NCBI GenBank assembly: GCA_015345905.1
Contig: JADDTR010000013.1
Coordinates: 742,394-806,393 of the forward strand
From: Aotearoamyces nothofagi
Lineage: Eukaryota > Ascomycota > Leotiomycetes > Leotiales > Tympanidaceae
DNA: 64,000 nucleotides
Direction of reading: 5' to 3'
Shown: piece by piece, positions 10,833 to 22,356 of the stretch
How the letters are laid out: every line of letters begins with the position of its first letter
Numbering within the stretch: position 1 is the first letter of the stretch
The notes under the pieces: generated by a model
Seen by the model: only the letters and a program-made list of their open reading frames with translations
Told to the model about the DNA's origin: nothing
Databases searched by the model: none
Translations under genes and position numbers: made by a program

Positions 10833-12507
10833 ACCTCCCTACTGCTACCGTCTCTCTTATCAGCCATCTCTCAGATAGATTACCAGGCTCTCAGCACCCA
10901 GTTCTTGACCTAGTTTCTGCGAGACGTAGTAGTACTCGACTATATGCCAGTAGAGCGCAGAGAACTGGCCAGCCAATGTCGCTGTTTGAGTACGCTATTC
11001 AGACTTGGGATCTGGGTTAGGTTGTTTATATCTGCTAGACAAAGATCTTTCAGGCGGAGCAGATCTTGTCTAAATGCCATCTCTATCATTTATGGGGTAC
11101 AACCATTCGTAGTCGACATGATGTCACTCGGCGTACTACATACTATAGACAGCATTTGTTCGCACTCCCCTGCCCAACCTGTATTGAACTGAAGCATTTG
11201 ATCATCAGCGTAAATAAACAAGCACCCGTCGGTTATAGATGAGGGCTCCGGGTTCTGGTAAAGGGCAGATTTCTCCGCTGTCCCGTCACGTCGCGATGCA
11301 GGAGTACCTTCCTTGCACGGCTCAATGCCGACATGGGTTTCTTTCTTGGCGGCCGCGCTCGCAGGCGTTTCTTATCTCATATCTTGTGCATAGCACTTTA
11401 GGAAGGTAGTATATCAACAATGGAGAAAGAATTTTCTGCTTGCGACCTGCTTTCTCTACCTGGAGTAGAGTCCTGAGGTACATGTTGTTTCAGGGAGCGG
11501 ATTAGAGTCTTGAGGTACATATTGTTTCAGGGAGCGGATTCTGGCTCGAGGTTTCTTATCCTGCAGGTCCCTATCTCCACCTCCAACCCGCCCTCCGCCT
11601 CGTCTATGCCAAGCGAAGAAGGAAGCTTCTGAAACTCTCGCCAGCTTCTTCCATGCAGATCCCTTAGATCAGCCCTGTCGGCCATCTCCAGATACGGCCT
11701 CAGATCCCGGCTGGGGGCTTCTGTCTTGACTCGCCCAGCCATTTCCCCAGGGCGCAATGCAGTGCTTCCCCTGCCTGAATAATCTTGTGAGCCAGGGTGG
11801 TTCTCAAGGTCATCGGCGAGGGTATCAACTGGGGATATTTACCAATTGCCTTATAGCATCAAGAGTAACTCGCCAATCAACCGTTGGCGATCTGAAAAAT
11901 ATGGATTCACAAGATTATTTAAGGGGGTATAGTATTGCTTCTGTCCGAACTCATGGGGAAGTGATATCTGGAGTAGCATGGCTCCCGGGACCGTTGTAGC
12001 TCTCAGGAGTCGGATCGGAGGAGGCGCATAGCTCCTGAAACAGCTGCGGGCGCCCGTTTTGCATCTCAAAAGAATGATCTGAAATTCCATCAAGTTTCAT
12101 CTGATTGATCGGCCGGGTTTCCTGCTCTCAGCTGGTTCTTTTCCCTCAGAAAATCAGGCTGGGGCGGGATTGAATCCAGGACGCAGAGAAGGCAGCGGCA
12201 TCTCAAAACGCGGGCCTGGCAAGACAGCATCTTGAAAGCGCATCTAAAACACCTTCCCGCTCTCGGTCCTCGGCCAGCTCCTGTCGTAGACGCATTGGTC
12301 GCTTCTTTGTTCCGTGCTATTATGTCAAGACAGCATCGCAGATCTCGGCTCGCCGTCTTGCACGTATGGCTGGCTATATAGAGCCTGGGTTGCGCTGGAT
12401 AAGGGCGAGGTTTTATGATACGTTAACTTGCAATTACGTCCAGACATACAGACATACAGCAGAGTCTCTATCGTGTTCCCTCAACGTGCACAATCTATAG
12501 CAGAGCT
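10833..12507. other. Intergenic region upstream of the second dynamin gene
   Basis: No coding gene is supported. The stretch holds a 37-bp tandem direct repeat (11467-11540). A TATATAG sequence near 12375, about 130 bp before the dynamin ATG, could be a TATA element. An open frame at 11527-11757 on the minus strand has protein-like composition but no recognised family and no continuation. Confidence 0.5.
11467..11540. repeat. 37-bp tandem direct repeat
   Basis: Copies at 11467-11503 and 11504-11540 differ at two positions, both transitions. They are immediately adjacent with no spacer. Confidence 0.85.
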
Positions 12508-14905
12508 ATGGCTGAAACTACCATGAACCTGGCGAGCTCGGTACAGCTAGACATCATCGATAAGCTGCGTGAACTTGGGATATCAAACTATGTTGCGCTA
12601 CCTCAGGTAAATATTCTTCCAGAATATACCAGAAGCTATTGCTAATCTATGGATCCAAAAAGCTTGCTGTCGTAGGAGACCAGTCAAGGTATGCCCTGCT
12701 ATTGAAACTACTTTCGGCTCTGACAGTCGCAGTGGCAAGAGTTCGGTTCTCGAGAGCTTCTCGGGGCTCCCTTTCCCTCGAGACAGTGGCTTGTGTACAA
12801 GATTTGTGACGGAGATCACCTTCCGGCGTACATCAACGGACACTATCAAGGTTTCCATTATCCCAGGGCCTGGTCGTAATCCTCAAGAGGCTGAAAAACT
12901 CAGAGGTTATAAGAAGGAAGGTCTTACAAGTTTAACCAGATCTCAGTTCCTCGAGATACTCGCCGACGTCAGTAGTCATCATGCATCTTGAAGATAGAGA
13001 ACTTTTGATTAACGGCCATTATAACAGGTCTGCAAACACATGGGCATACCAGCGCCGGGCCAACCCCTCAACAGTAACCACTCTACCTTTAGCGAGGACT
13101 TGCTTAGTATAGAACTCTGCGGCCCGAAGAGAGAGAACCTAAGCGTTATTGACATCCCGGGCATCTTCAGAGCGCCAACAGAGGGCGTGACAACGAAGGA
13201 CGACATGGCGTTGGTCAGGAGAATCATGGATAAGCAGATCCGGGATCCGAGGACCATCATCCTTGCCGTCATCCCTAGCAATACAGATATCGCTACCCAA
13301 GAGATTCTGACTATAGCAAAGGAGGTGGATCCCCAGGGCACTCGGACCCTCGGGGTCCTGACCAAGCCCGACTTGATCGACGGCGGTGCCGAGGAAGATG
13401 TGATGAGCCTCATAGAAGGGAAACGCAATCCGCTACGTCTCGGGTATCACATCGTCCGAAATAGGGGCCAGAGTGAGCTATCGATTGATTCTGTTGCCCG
13501 CAATAGCAAGGAGAAGGACTTCTTCAATACAGATCCATGGGCGCGATTAAACAGGGACCGTGTCGGGACGCCGGCGCTCCAGCGACGTCTGCAAGATCTG
13601 CTTGCTGATATCACACGTCGAGAGTTCCCGAAGGTACAAGCGCAAATCGTGAGACAGCTTTCTGCTTGTCGCGAGAGCCTCGAAGGCCTCGGGAAAGACC
13701 GGCAAAAGACCGAACAGCAACGCAATTACCTGCTCGATCTGTCCAAGGAATTCCAAGATATCGCAACTTCCGCCCTGGATGCATACTACTCTCGAAATAG
13801 GGCTTTCGGCGACATTCCTGAGCTCAGGCTTGCCACGTTGGCCGTTGACCGTATGGATGGCTTCTCTGAAGAGATCGAGAGAAGGGGCCACACTGTTGAA
13901 TTCGATGTACCGGATAGTAAGCCAGAGGCGCCAGATGATAAGCCGAACGTGGTAGCTACCCCGAGCATATCGTCTGAAAGCGAGGCGCCAGATGATAAGC
14001 CGAACGTGGTAGCTACCCCGAGCACATCGTCTGAGAGTGAGGGATTTGATGAAGTCAGATCCAAGACCGAGTACCCAGAGCTGTTCGACCTCATTCCCGG
14101 AGACCTGGCTGTTACAGAGCCGAGTAATCTCAACATCATGGACTGGATTAGATTGGAGTACAGCAGTACGAGAGGCTTCAGCCTTGCGGCAATCGGTCCC
14201 TCGATCCTGCCTACCATATGGCAGGAGCAATCCAAGAACTGGGAAGGTCTGACAATGGAATACATCCGCGATATCGTGTTCTTCGTGCACGAATTCATAT
14301 ACAAAACCCTCGCCCACATCTGCGTCGACGAGCGGGTCTGTGCTAGCCTCTGGTCGCTGCTGCAAGAGCAGCTTCTTGAGAAGTACAAAAAGGCCATCAG
14401 CCATGCCCGGTTCATCATTCAGGTCGAGCGGTTCGGCACGCCCCTGACTACCAATCACTACTTCAACGAGAGCCTGCAGGAGTGCAAGACGCGGCGCCTG
14501 GGGAAGCTGCTGGAGCAGCACCAAGTGGCAAGCTACGACAGCACGGGCAATCCCGAAGGGCACAGGGTCGTCAGGCTCGACCAGATCCAGCACTCGATCG
14601 CCGCGGACAGCACCGAGCATACCGTCCAGGACATCCACGATATCTTGGAGTCGTACTACAAGGTCGCGCGCAAGCGCTTCGTCGACACCGTCTGCATGCA
14701 GGCCGGCGACTACCACCTCCTGACGGGCCCGCACTCGCCGCTGCGCACGTTCGGAACCACGTTCGTGGGCCTCCTGTCTCCCACCCAGCTCGACATGATC
14801 GCCGGGGAGGACGCTGCGACAAAGTTCCTCCGGAAGGACCTGAGCAATGAGATATCTACCCTCGAAGAGGGTCGCAAGCTGCTCAGCTTAGCGGCTAGGG
14901 GGTAG
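12508..14905 (+). CDS. Dynamin-family (Mx-like) GTPase
   Basis: Four exons, 12508-12606, 12663-12688, 12733-12967 and 13028-14905, give 745 residues. One intron splits the P-loop codons and another uses a GTCAGT donor. The G domain shows GDQSSGKSS (38-46), CTRFVTEI, DIPG (162-165), TKPD (232-235) and VRN. A stalk region follows, and a GED-like C-terminus carries the fungal signature around DILESYYKVARKRF. No PH or proline-rich domain is seen, as in other fungal Mx-like proteins. A linker between residues about 300 and 340 contains a 57-bp tandem duplication. Such proteins usually self-assemble on membranes and hydrolyse GTP; the cargo of this one is unknown. It is the same family as the GTPase half of the fusion gene about 8.5 kb away, but no glycosyltransferase is attached. 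Confidence 0.9.
13925..14038 (+). repeat. 57-bp in-frame tandem duplication in the dynamin linker
   Basis: Two copies (13925-13981 and 13982-14038) encode near-identical 19-residue units with APDDKPNVVATPS. The copies differ at only a few bases, so the duplication is probably recent. Confidence 0.9.
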
Positions 14906-15480
14906 CCCTCTCATATGGTTGATTAGTCTCTCTGTTCTCTCTCTTCAGCAAGCAATGCTGGTTGTATTATATATGTCTCCTTACTTTCTGCGAGATTCCA
15001 GTCCAGATGCAGGCTGGAGCCTCACGCGCTGTCCCGGACTGTTATTCTTGTAGCGACGCTCCTTTGTAACTCTACACTCGCGATCTCTTTGCGCCAGGAC
15101 TAGAAATATATTATAGGTTGTAGATTCTTTCCACAATACAGTCTAGTCAAGGCTCGCTTTGATTCTGGTGATGAGCATCGTCATTCCTCTCCCTGTGTAA
15201 GTTGTATGAATCTGGAACTAGATGCAGATTGCTCGGCCGGATGGACATGTCAATGTGCGCCTGGGTTTGGACGGTGCCACTGAGGATGTTCAGCTCGGTA
15301 TATATTCTTGAGAAGATCACGACTGATTCTAACACATCCTAATAATAATCTATATTCGACTGAAAAGCTCTCGGTAATAACTGACAGCAATGTTTAATCA
15401 TGAGAAGTCTCCCCGACCTCCTTTCTAGTCTCCGGTACCGAAGCTCAAAAATGGACGCCCAAAATTCTACAAGTTCAGCA
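14906..15480. other. 3' intergenic region between convergent genes
   Basis: This stretch separates the stop of the dynamin gene from the stop of the minus-strand permease. Only untranslated tails are expected; nothing else is seen. Confidence 0.6.
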
Positions 15481-17271
15481 CTATTCACTTTCTCTCTTCA
15501 GCGCCACCTTCTTATAAAACCTCCTCTCCTCAAAAACCTTCACGTCCTCCTCCGCAAAGATCTTCCCCTGGCTCTCGGCCTTGATCCTCAACCGTCGAAT
15601 CCTCCTCACATCCCACTCAACGTTTCTCGTCAGCCACCAAGTCCAGCAGTTAGCCACCCAGCCCGCACCAATTGCAGCCGCACACACAGCAAACGAGGTT
15701 TTGTACCCGTTATGTGCGAAGCGCGATTGGAAAAGTTGTGGCCCAATGACACCGCCAACTTGGCCGACGCAGGATTGGAACGCGAGAGTGAAGGCTGTGC
15801 CTGTTGTGCCCTTGAGTGTCGATGAGCGCCCTGGGATATGCATGTTAGTGCAGGATTGGAATGAAGGAGAGACGGGGCACACTAACAGGCCCAGAATGGG
15901 ATAAAATAGACGGCATAAAACATTGTCCCAAGCACACATGCCACGTAGATGACAGTAGGACTCGACTTTGTACAAAGCACAATAAAAAACGCTAAGGCGC
16001 CTGCCATAATAAACATGATGAAAGCCGGGCGTGTAAGATATGCTCTATTCAAGAACCAGCCTGCGAATACGATCGCCAGAACCGACATACCGGCCGGGGG
16101 GATATTCAGCAACTGGTTCCGGGGTAGCGATGCGAAGCCGAGATTTGTAGTGATGACTGGGAGCTGCCAGCTCAGGCCATAGCCGCCGAGATTCACCAGG
16201 ATCTGGGAGAGCATGAAGGAATAAGTTCTGGGGTCGGTCAAGGAAGCGATGATTTCCTTCTTGGTGAATGCCGAATCATGCGTCTTGGGTGCGTTTTCTG
16301 AGAGCCGCGTTTCGAGATATTCTTGCTCGCGCGGGGTAAGCCATGAGCTGGAGCGAGTGGACTTGGGGTAGTCGGGGAGGACAAAGTAGACGACAAAGGA
16401 GAATAATATGGTTATGATGCCTTCGAGAAGATAGACCCTATGATGATCGTCTGTTAGCTCCGTGGCTTGTTTTGGTGAGAGGAGAAATGGCTCGTACCAT
16501 TGCCAAGCACTCATGCCAGCTTTGCCATCTAAGTAGGAGATACCGTATGCGAGAAGCGAACCGACGATGCCCGAACAGTTCTGGAATCCAAACATCCACA
16601 TGATGGGCTTTCCCATCTCGTCGCTGCGGTACCAGCTACAGAGCTGTGCGGCGATGCCCGGGAACATTCCGGCCTCCATGGCACCGAGGAAGAATCGAGC
16701 TGCGTACAGGCCTTCTTTGTTCGTCACTGCAGCATGGCAGGTAAGGACGATCCCCCAGGAGAGCATGATGCGGAACTGCCAATTACGTGGCGTCACTTTC
16801 TTGAGGAGGAGGTTGCTTGGGACTTCGAAGATGATGTAGCTAATCTATGATAAATCAGCGCTTTGCCAGTTCCATTAATTGGAGGTGGAGATCGTACAAA
16901 GTATATTGATTGTACCCAGTTGTATTCATCCGAAGTCATATTAAGCTGGATTAGGACATTTGACGGCTGTCCAACCTGCAGAACCTTGACGTTGGCAGCA
17001 TTGGAATAGTCGACCTGTGCTGGTTAGAACAGCAAATAGCGGGATGGTTCGGAAAGCTTACATTTTTGATGATATACATTAGACCAATCAACCAGAGAAA
17101 TCTTCGATCGACCTTTCGCATGATGGCTTTGTCTTCCTCTGGGGTGAAAGAAGAGAGAAAGGCGACTCTGTTGCTCTCGGAGTCGCTATCTAGACCAGGT
17201 TGCTGTGCTAGAGCATCCTCGACTCCATTTTGAACACCAGTCTTCTCAACATCTTCGGAATAAAGGGCCAT
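15481..17271 (-). CDS. MFS anion:cation symporter of the DAL5 (allantoate permease) family
   Basis: Five exons, 17271-17062, 17014-16898, 16844-16498, 16437-15887 and 15830-15481, give 524 residues. The hydrophilic N-terminus leads to RRFLWLIGLMYIIKN, then the family hallmark segments around YNWVQSIYF, YIIFEVPSNLLLKK and TPRNWQFRIMLSWG, followed by hydrophobic helices consistent with 12 membrane spans and a basic C-terminal tail. This family imports organic anions such as allantoate, ureidosuccinate, nicotinate or pantothenate; the substrate cannot be read from sequence. It is divergently placed against a flavin monooxygenase gene at 18504, sharing a 1.2 kb upstream region, which suggests uptake of that enzyme's substrate. 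Confidence 0.9.
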
Positions 17272-18503
17272 AGCGAAGAAATGGTCTTTGGCGATGCAGA
17301 CAGTGTAGTTGCTTGGTTGTTTGCAAAAGAACAGAGAGCATCCGCAGTTGCTCTACTTCTACTTACCTCGTACCTACAACTCTATTTATGCACTGTAATA
17401 TAAAGCCCAAAGGTCTATAAATGGTACTATTCCCAGAAAATAATTTGCCAATTACTTTCCAAGAGCAGTAGGAATTGAGGCTTAGGTAGCCAAGTGGTCC
17501 AGGACGTCCAAGCCAAGATAAAAAAATCCAAGAAGACATAAATATAGTGCAGATCCAATAGACCGTCGGAACAGTCTCCGATCTGCAGGCTGATAACTAA
17601 TTAACAACATTTTCGCGATACTGACTTCCAAGCACGCAATCCATGCATGAGATGGATCATCATATCGAGCCTGTTCTTGTGCTTGCCAATTACCGCATAT
17701 ATCTTGCAGCGGCGTGTACTGCAATGCATATATTCTAGATGAGAGCAGACAGAAGAAAGCAAAGCCGCATCGCCATCTCTAAATAGACACCTGGTTACTT
17801 ATCAAGGCGTTATTGTCGACAGCCCCCTCGGCCGTGAGACGTGCAATTCTCATGGGCGATGGGTGCTGAAGCGGGAGTGTAAGTGTGCCGAAGCGGGGGT
17901 GTGTCGACGCGGGGTGCGAGTCGATCTAGATCCAGCGATCCCGCGATAACGACAGCGAGAGCGATATCTCTATCCTTACCCAGTAATCTCGAGGATGCTT
18001 AAACAAACGCACGCCATCAGAGCCAAGTCTGACGAAGGAGAGACTACCATCATCTGGGTATCTTGGTATAAAACTGTGCAATGTCTGGTCTTCTTACGGG
18101 CCAAGCTCTCGTCTCGACGTTGACACACAGAGAACAGTAAGAAGTCCGTATCTCCGTCCATTCAATTACTATGATGCATCTCCGCTCTTCGGGTAAGTAG
18201 CAGATGGCATTATCAGCCCTCCAGATGGCGTATTTGAGCTCTCCCCGTCGCTCCCACTGCGGGCATGTGGAAGGCCCCACGATATGCATGGTAGCAAGGG
18301 AGCCTCCTAGGTTTCGGCGGGCCGTGCTAATTGATCTATGATTTTATCCGCCCATTCGAAAATCTATGATTAAACGGCCGGAGTCTGTTTAACTGCTGCG
18401 ATATATCTTGGCCAAAGCAGAGACTGGAAGTTGCAGAAAGATAACTATAGACAGCCTTTTGAGGATTTGTTACGAGATAGCATACGCAGCATAGACATAC
18501 ATC
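17272..18503. promoter_or_regulatory. Shared upstream region of permease and monooxygenase
   Basis: The 1.2 kb between divergent starts at 17271 (minus) and 18504 (plus) should drive both genes. It contains several GATA cores, such as AGATAACTATAG near 18440 and GAGATAGC near 18473, which could bind nitrogen-catabolite GATA factors; this is only a motif-level suggestion. No other gene is seen. Confidence 0.4.
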
Positions 18504-20347
18504 ATGGCTGCACAGGAACCCGTCACAAAGGAATTGCCGGTTACTACCAAGCCAAAGAAACAGATCCTTCTCAATGCTTTTGATATGTCCACAGTTGGAC
18601 ACCTATCGCCTGGACAATGGAAGGTATTCCTTCTCCTGACTTGAAGTCTTCAAACCCGAGCACATAAGCGAATGCTGATATTGATTGACAGAACCCAAAA
18701 GACAAGTCTGCAACAAAGCGGACGTTGAAGTACTGGACTGATCTAGCCATCTTGCTCGAGAGAGGAAACATCAATGCTCTCTTTCTAGCAGATACCTACG
18801 GTGGTTATGATACCTACGAGGGAAAGTTGGATGAGTGTATCAGAAGAGCTGCTCAATGGCCTGTGACGGATCCTACAATTGTAAGCGTATATGCATCCAT
18901 GAACGACGACGACACCGCACAGCTAAGTCTCGCAATATGAACATCCAGCTAACTGAGCCCTTATAGCCCATTAGTGCAATGGCCGCCGGTAAACAGCCAT
19001 CTCTCCTTTCTGCGTCAATCCAATCTAAAATTCTAACAAAATCTCAGTTACCACCAACCTCGCTTTTGGCATCACCGCTAGCACAACCTTCGAGCCACCT
19101 TTCCTCCTGGCAAAGCGCTTCTCTACCCTCGATCACCTCACCGGCGGCCGCGTCGGCTGGAACATCGTCACGTCCTACAAGAAGGCCGCATTTAAAGCCA
19201 TTGGCATCGACACGCCGATCGAGCACGACGAACGCTATCGCCAGGCCGATGAATATCTCCGCGTGCTGTATAAGCTGTGGGAAGGCTCGTGGAGCGACGA
19301 TGCGATTATTAGCGATGTGGCTAATGACGCGTATATCGATCCTGATAAGGTCAGACAGATTAACCATCACGGGAAGTATTTCAATCTCGAGACGAGACAT
19401 ATTGTTGATCCGTCACCGCAACGCACGCCATTTTTGTTCCAGGCTGGTACTTCTCCGTATGTATTTTCGAACCTTTTTTTCCACATCTCCTATCCTTCCA
19501 TGCTTCTATCTACCATCTCTGATCTTTATCCCCATTCCCTCTATTTCCCCTCCCTAATATACCACCTACCAGCGCCGGTTCATCCTTCGCATCCAAGCAC
19601 GCCGAAGCAATCTTCGTCTCAGGCTACGACCCCAAATCCCTACGCCCCAAAGTGCAAAAGATCCGCGACCTCGCCGCCGCGGAAGGCCGCGACCCGTCGT
19701 CGCTAAAGTTCTTCGCAACCTTCACGCCCATCATCGGCCGCACCGATGCCGAAGCGCATGCCAAATACCTCGAGGTCAAGCAATACGCCTCGACTATTGG
19801 CGGCCTCGTGCTCTTCAGCGGCTGGACTGGCATCGACATCTCAAAAGTCCCTCTCGGCAAGGTCATCACGGCCTCGGACTCGAAAGAGGAGCACAAAGTC
19901 ACCTCTGTCCTTTCTTCCGTCACAACTGTAAGTAAAGATAACCCAGCCTGGACGCCCGAACTCGTCGCCGAGAAGGCATCCATCGGCGGCCTAGGGCCTG
20001 TGGGCATCGGGTCCCCAGCTACCGTAGCGGACGAGTTGGAGCGCTGGATCGACGAGGCCGGCATCGACGGCTTCAATCTAGGCTATGTCACCACCCCCGG
20101 CACCTTCGAGGAGGTGGTTGATCTACTGATCCCCGAGCTGCGACGCAGAGGCTTGTATCCCGACTCCGCCGAGCCCGGCCTCACGGCTCGCGAAAAGGTC
20201 TTGGGCAAGGGTCAAGCCCGCTTGAGAGATGATCATACAGGCAGCAGGTACAAGTATGATGTCTATCAGGAGGACCCACCTTATGTGGCCGAGAAGACGG
20301 AGCCGCAGACTGAGTCGCAGGCTACGCTCGATGAGGTGGCGAAATAA
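18504..20347 (+). CDS. NtaA/SnaA/DszA-type FMN-dependent monooxygenase, copy 1
   Basis: Five exons, 18504-18623, 18692-18880, 18967-18988 (22 nt), 19048-19456 and 19573-20347, give 504 residues. The protein belongs to the bacterial-luciferase-like TIM-barrel superfamily: LLNAFDMSTVGHLSPGQW near the N-terminus, ALFLADTYGGYDTYEG, GGRVGWNIVTSY, PQRTPFLFQAGTSPAG and ASIGGLGPVGIGSPATVADEL near the C-terminus are family blocks. Relatives use reduced FMN and oxygen to cleave C-N bonds (nitrilotriacetate, EDTA) or C-S bonds (dibenzothiophene sulfone, pristinamycin precursor). The usual LDSAARN after GWNIVTSY is KKAAFKAIG here, so the substrate pocket may differ from copy 2 at 23916-25755. No flavin reductase is seen nearby. 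Confidence 0.9.
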
Positions 20348-20786
20348 TCACGCTCAGATGTGCAGGAAAAATCTATAGTAAATGCTTATGATATAGACCT
20401 CCATAGGGAATCTCACCTGAACCGCTTGTCCTCGCTACGCTCACTCGTGGTGATATCATCATATGATGGGTTTACTTCTATTCTATTATCTGGTTTATAT
20501 CGCCGTTGATGTGCAAGCATTTACGTCCCTTTGCTTAATATCCTCACGAGCGAGTGCAGCCAGGATAGGGACTCTGGGAGAAAGTCCCCTAAGAACCCAT
20601 TTACAACTACCCATTTCTTCATTTTTGCCATATGCCGCTTCGACAATTTTAATTAATAGAACAAGGCAATTTTCTAAAAGCCAATCTCGATGCTGGATTC
20701 AAAAAGTCCCATATCGGCTAGACTATATCCCAACCCCAAACTCCAGTCTATGCACGCATCGCAAGCAGGCTGCCGTTTTCGCATTT
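20348..20786. other. 3' region between convergent genes
   Basis: This 439-bp stretch lies between the monooxygenase stop and the minus-strand oxidoreductase stop. Nothing beyond untranslated tails is visible. Confidence 0.6.
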
Positions 20787-22356
20787 TCATAACTGCACCA
20801 CCAATCTCCGTCCCGAAATCTCTCCTCTGCGCATCCGATCTAATGCATCGTTGACACCTGCCAAGCCGCCCTCGGCGAGCGTCACATCAGGCGTCTGCAC
20901 AAACCCGCCTTTCAGTAACGTCTCCAGCCAAACCATCAGACCCTCACCCACGTCCTGGATCTCGTGGTAGACTTTAATCGGCACTGTATGGAACACGACT
21001 CCCTCCTTGGGCGTTTTCGGGAGACCCGTCAGACCGATCAGATGTCCACGGATGGCATCGGACGGCGGCGCTGGGATTGTGGGGAAAGCATCCAGGAGAC
21101 GCAGGGCGGTGTCTTTGCCGACGCAGTCCATGGCAAAGCGCAGAGAGTCGCCTGTTACGGCGCGAATGATGGCTATGGCGCGGTCCTGGTCGTGAGAGTC
21201 GACGAGGAGGTCGGCGCCGCGTTCTGAGAGGCGGGCGCCATGTTTGCCGACGTCGACGATCAGGATTACACGGAAGCCGAAGAGCTTGGCGATTTGGGAG
21301 ACGTAGAGACCTGTCGTTGAGGAGCCTGTTTTTGTTGCATGTCAGTTCCGCCTCTCTCGTTATACCACGCTATGCAGTGAGCGAGATTGGTAAAAAGGAA
21401 AGAGGCTCACCTCCCCACACAGCAATCCAATCTCCTTTCCTCGGCCTTTCCGCATCTCGGATGCCGCCCAGACACTCGTTTCTTACATCTTCAGGTATGA
21501 GACTACTCTCTAGACCTCTTAAAATGCCCACCAAATCCGGACCTGTAGCTCCCTTCCCAATCTTGGAGAAATCGGTACCGATATTAATCCCCAATGCTAA
21601 TGCAGCTGCTACAAATGCCACTCCGATGGGTGCGCCTTGGTGTTTTTCAATGCCCCGTGGGAGGCGACAGACGTTGAAATCGGTGCCTACGGCATATTGC
21701 TGGAAGGCAGCTTTTCGTAGGTCGCGGTAGTCGGTTGATATAGATATGACCTAGAGGATGTTTTATTAGGAGCTAATCTAGGAATTGGAATTGCAATTGA
21801 GTGAAAGACTTACCACATCGCCGACTTTTATCCTCGAGGCGCCTTTCGGTGCTTGTACCACTGTGCCAACAAGATCGCGGCCAGAGATATAGGGGAGTTG
21901 TGGTATCCCGAAGTTATAATCTCTATAGAACTCCGTAATCAGCTCTACACGCCTCCACCAAGAAGATGCCGATGGGGGGGGATCTCACGGTGCCTTCCAG
22001 TCAATTGGGTTCAATCCGACGGCCTGAACCTTGACCAACAGCTCCCGATCTCCTTGTACGGCAGGGATGGGATACCGGTGATCGAGATCATATTTCTCTC
22101 TCGGCTGTCTCAGCAGCAGGACGCTCTGATGCGTCTCCTCCGCCACGCTCAACACCTCCTCGTCTCTGTGGAAATCATGCTCCACGACGCCCGTCTCCTC
22201 GGCCGGTGCCGTCGGCTCGGTGGGCGTGGATGGCTCGGCGGGAGTCTGCGGCTGCGTCGACGGTGTCCGCGTGGACCGGCGGCGCGTGGAGGAGCTCGTC
22301 GAGGTGCTGGAGCTGGAGGGCCGGATCAGAGAGAAGATGTGTGGCCAGGCACCCAT
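20787..22356 (-). CDS. Medium-chain dehydrogenase/reductase (zinc-independent, enoyl-reductase-like)
   Basis: Four exons, 22356-21989, 21922-21814, 21750-21411 and 21325-20787, give 451 residues. The ATG at 22356 is preferred; an in-frame ATG at 22623 would add 89 residues without family likeness. After a Ser/Thr/Pro-rich N-terminus, the GroES-like fold shows LLVKVQAVGLNPIDWKAP and ISGRDLVGTVV. The Rossmann fold begins WGGSSTTGLYVSQIAK near residue 272, matching the GGSSxxG cofactor loop of LovC/ToxD-type NADPH reductases. No zinc-ligand cysteines are visible. The reaction is probably NADPH-dependent reduction of an activated double bond or quinone. It sits between the two flavin monooxygenases and may reduce a pathway intermediate; that role is inference. 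Confidence 0.88.

Noticed and set aside
12733-12991. A short dynamin-like frame ending SSHHAS as a separate truncated protein
   Set aside because: A GTCAGT donor at 12968 and a clean acceptor at 13027 restore the G domain in phase, so it is part of one 745-residue gene.
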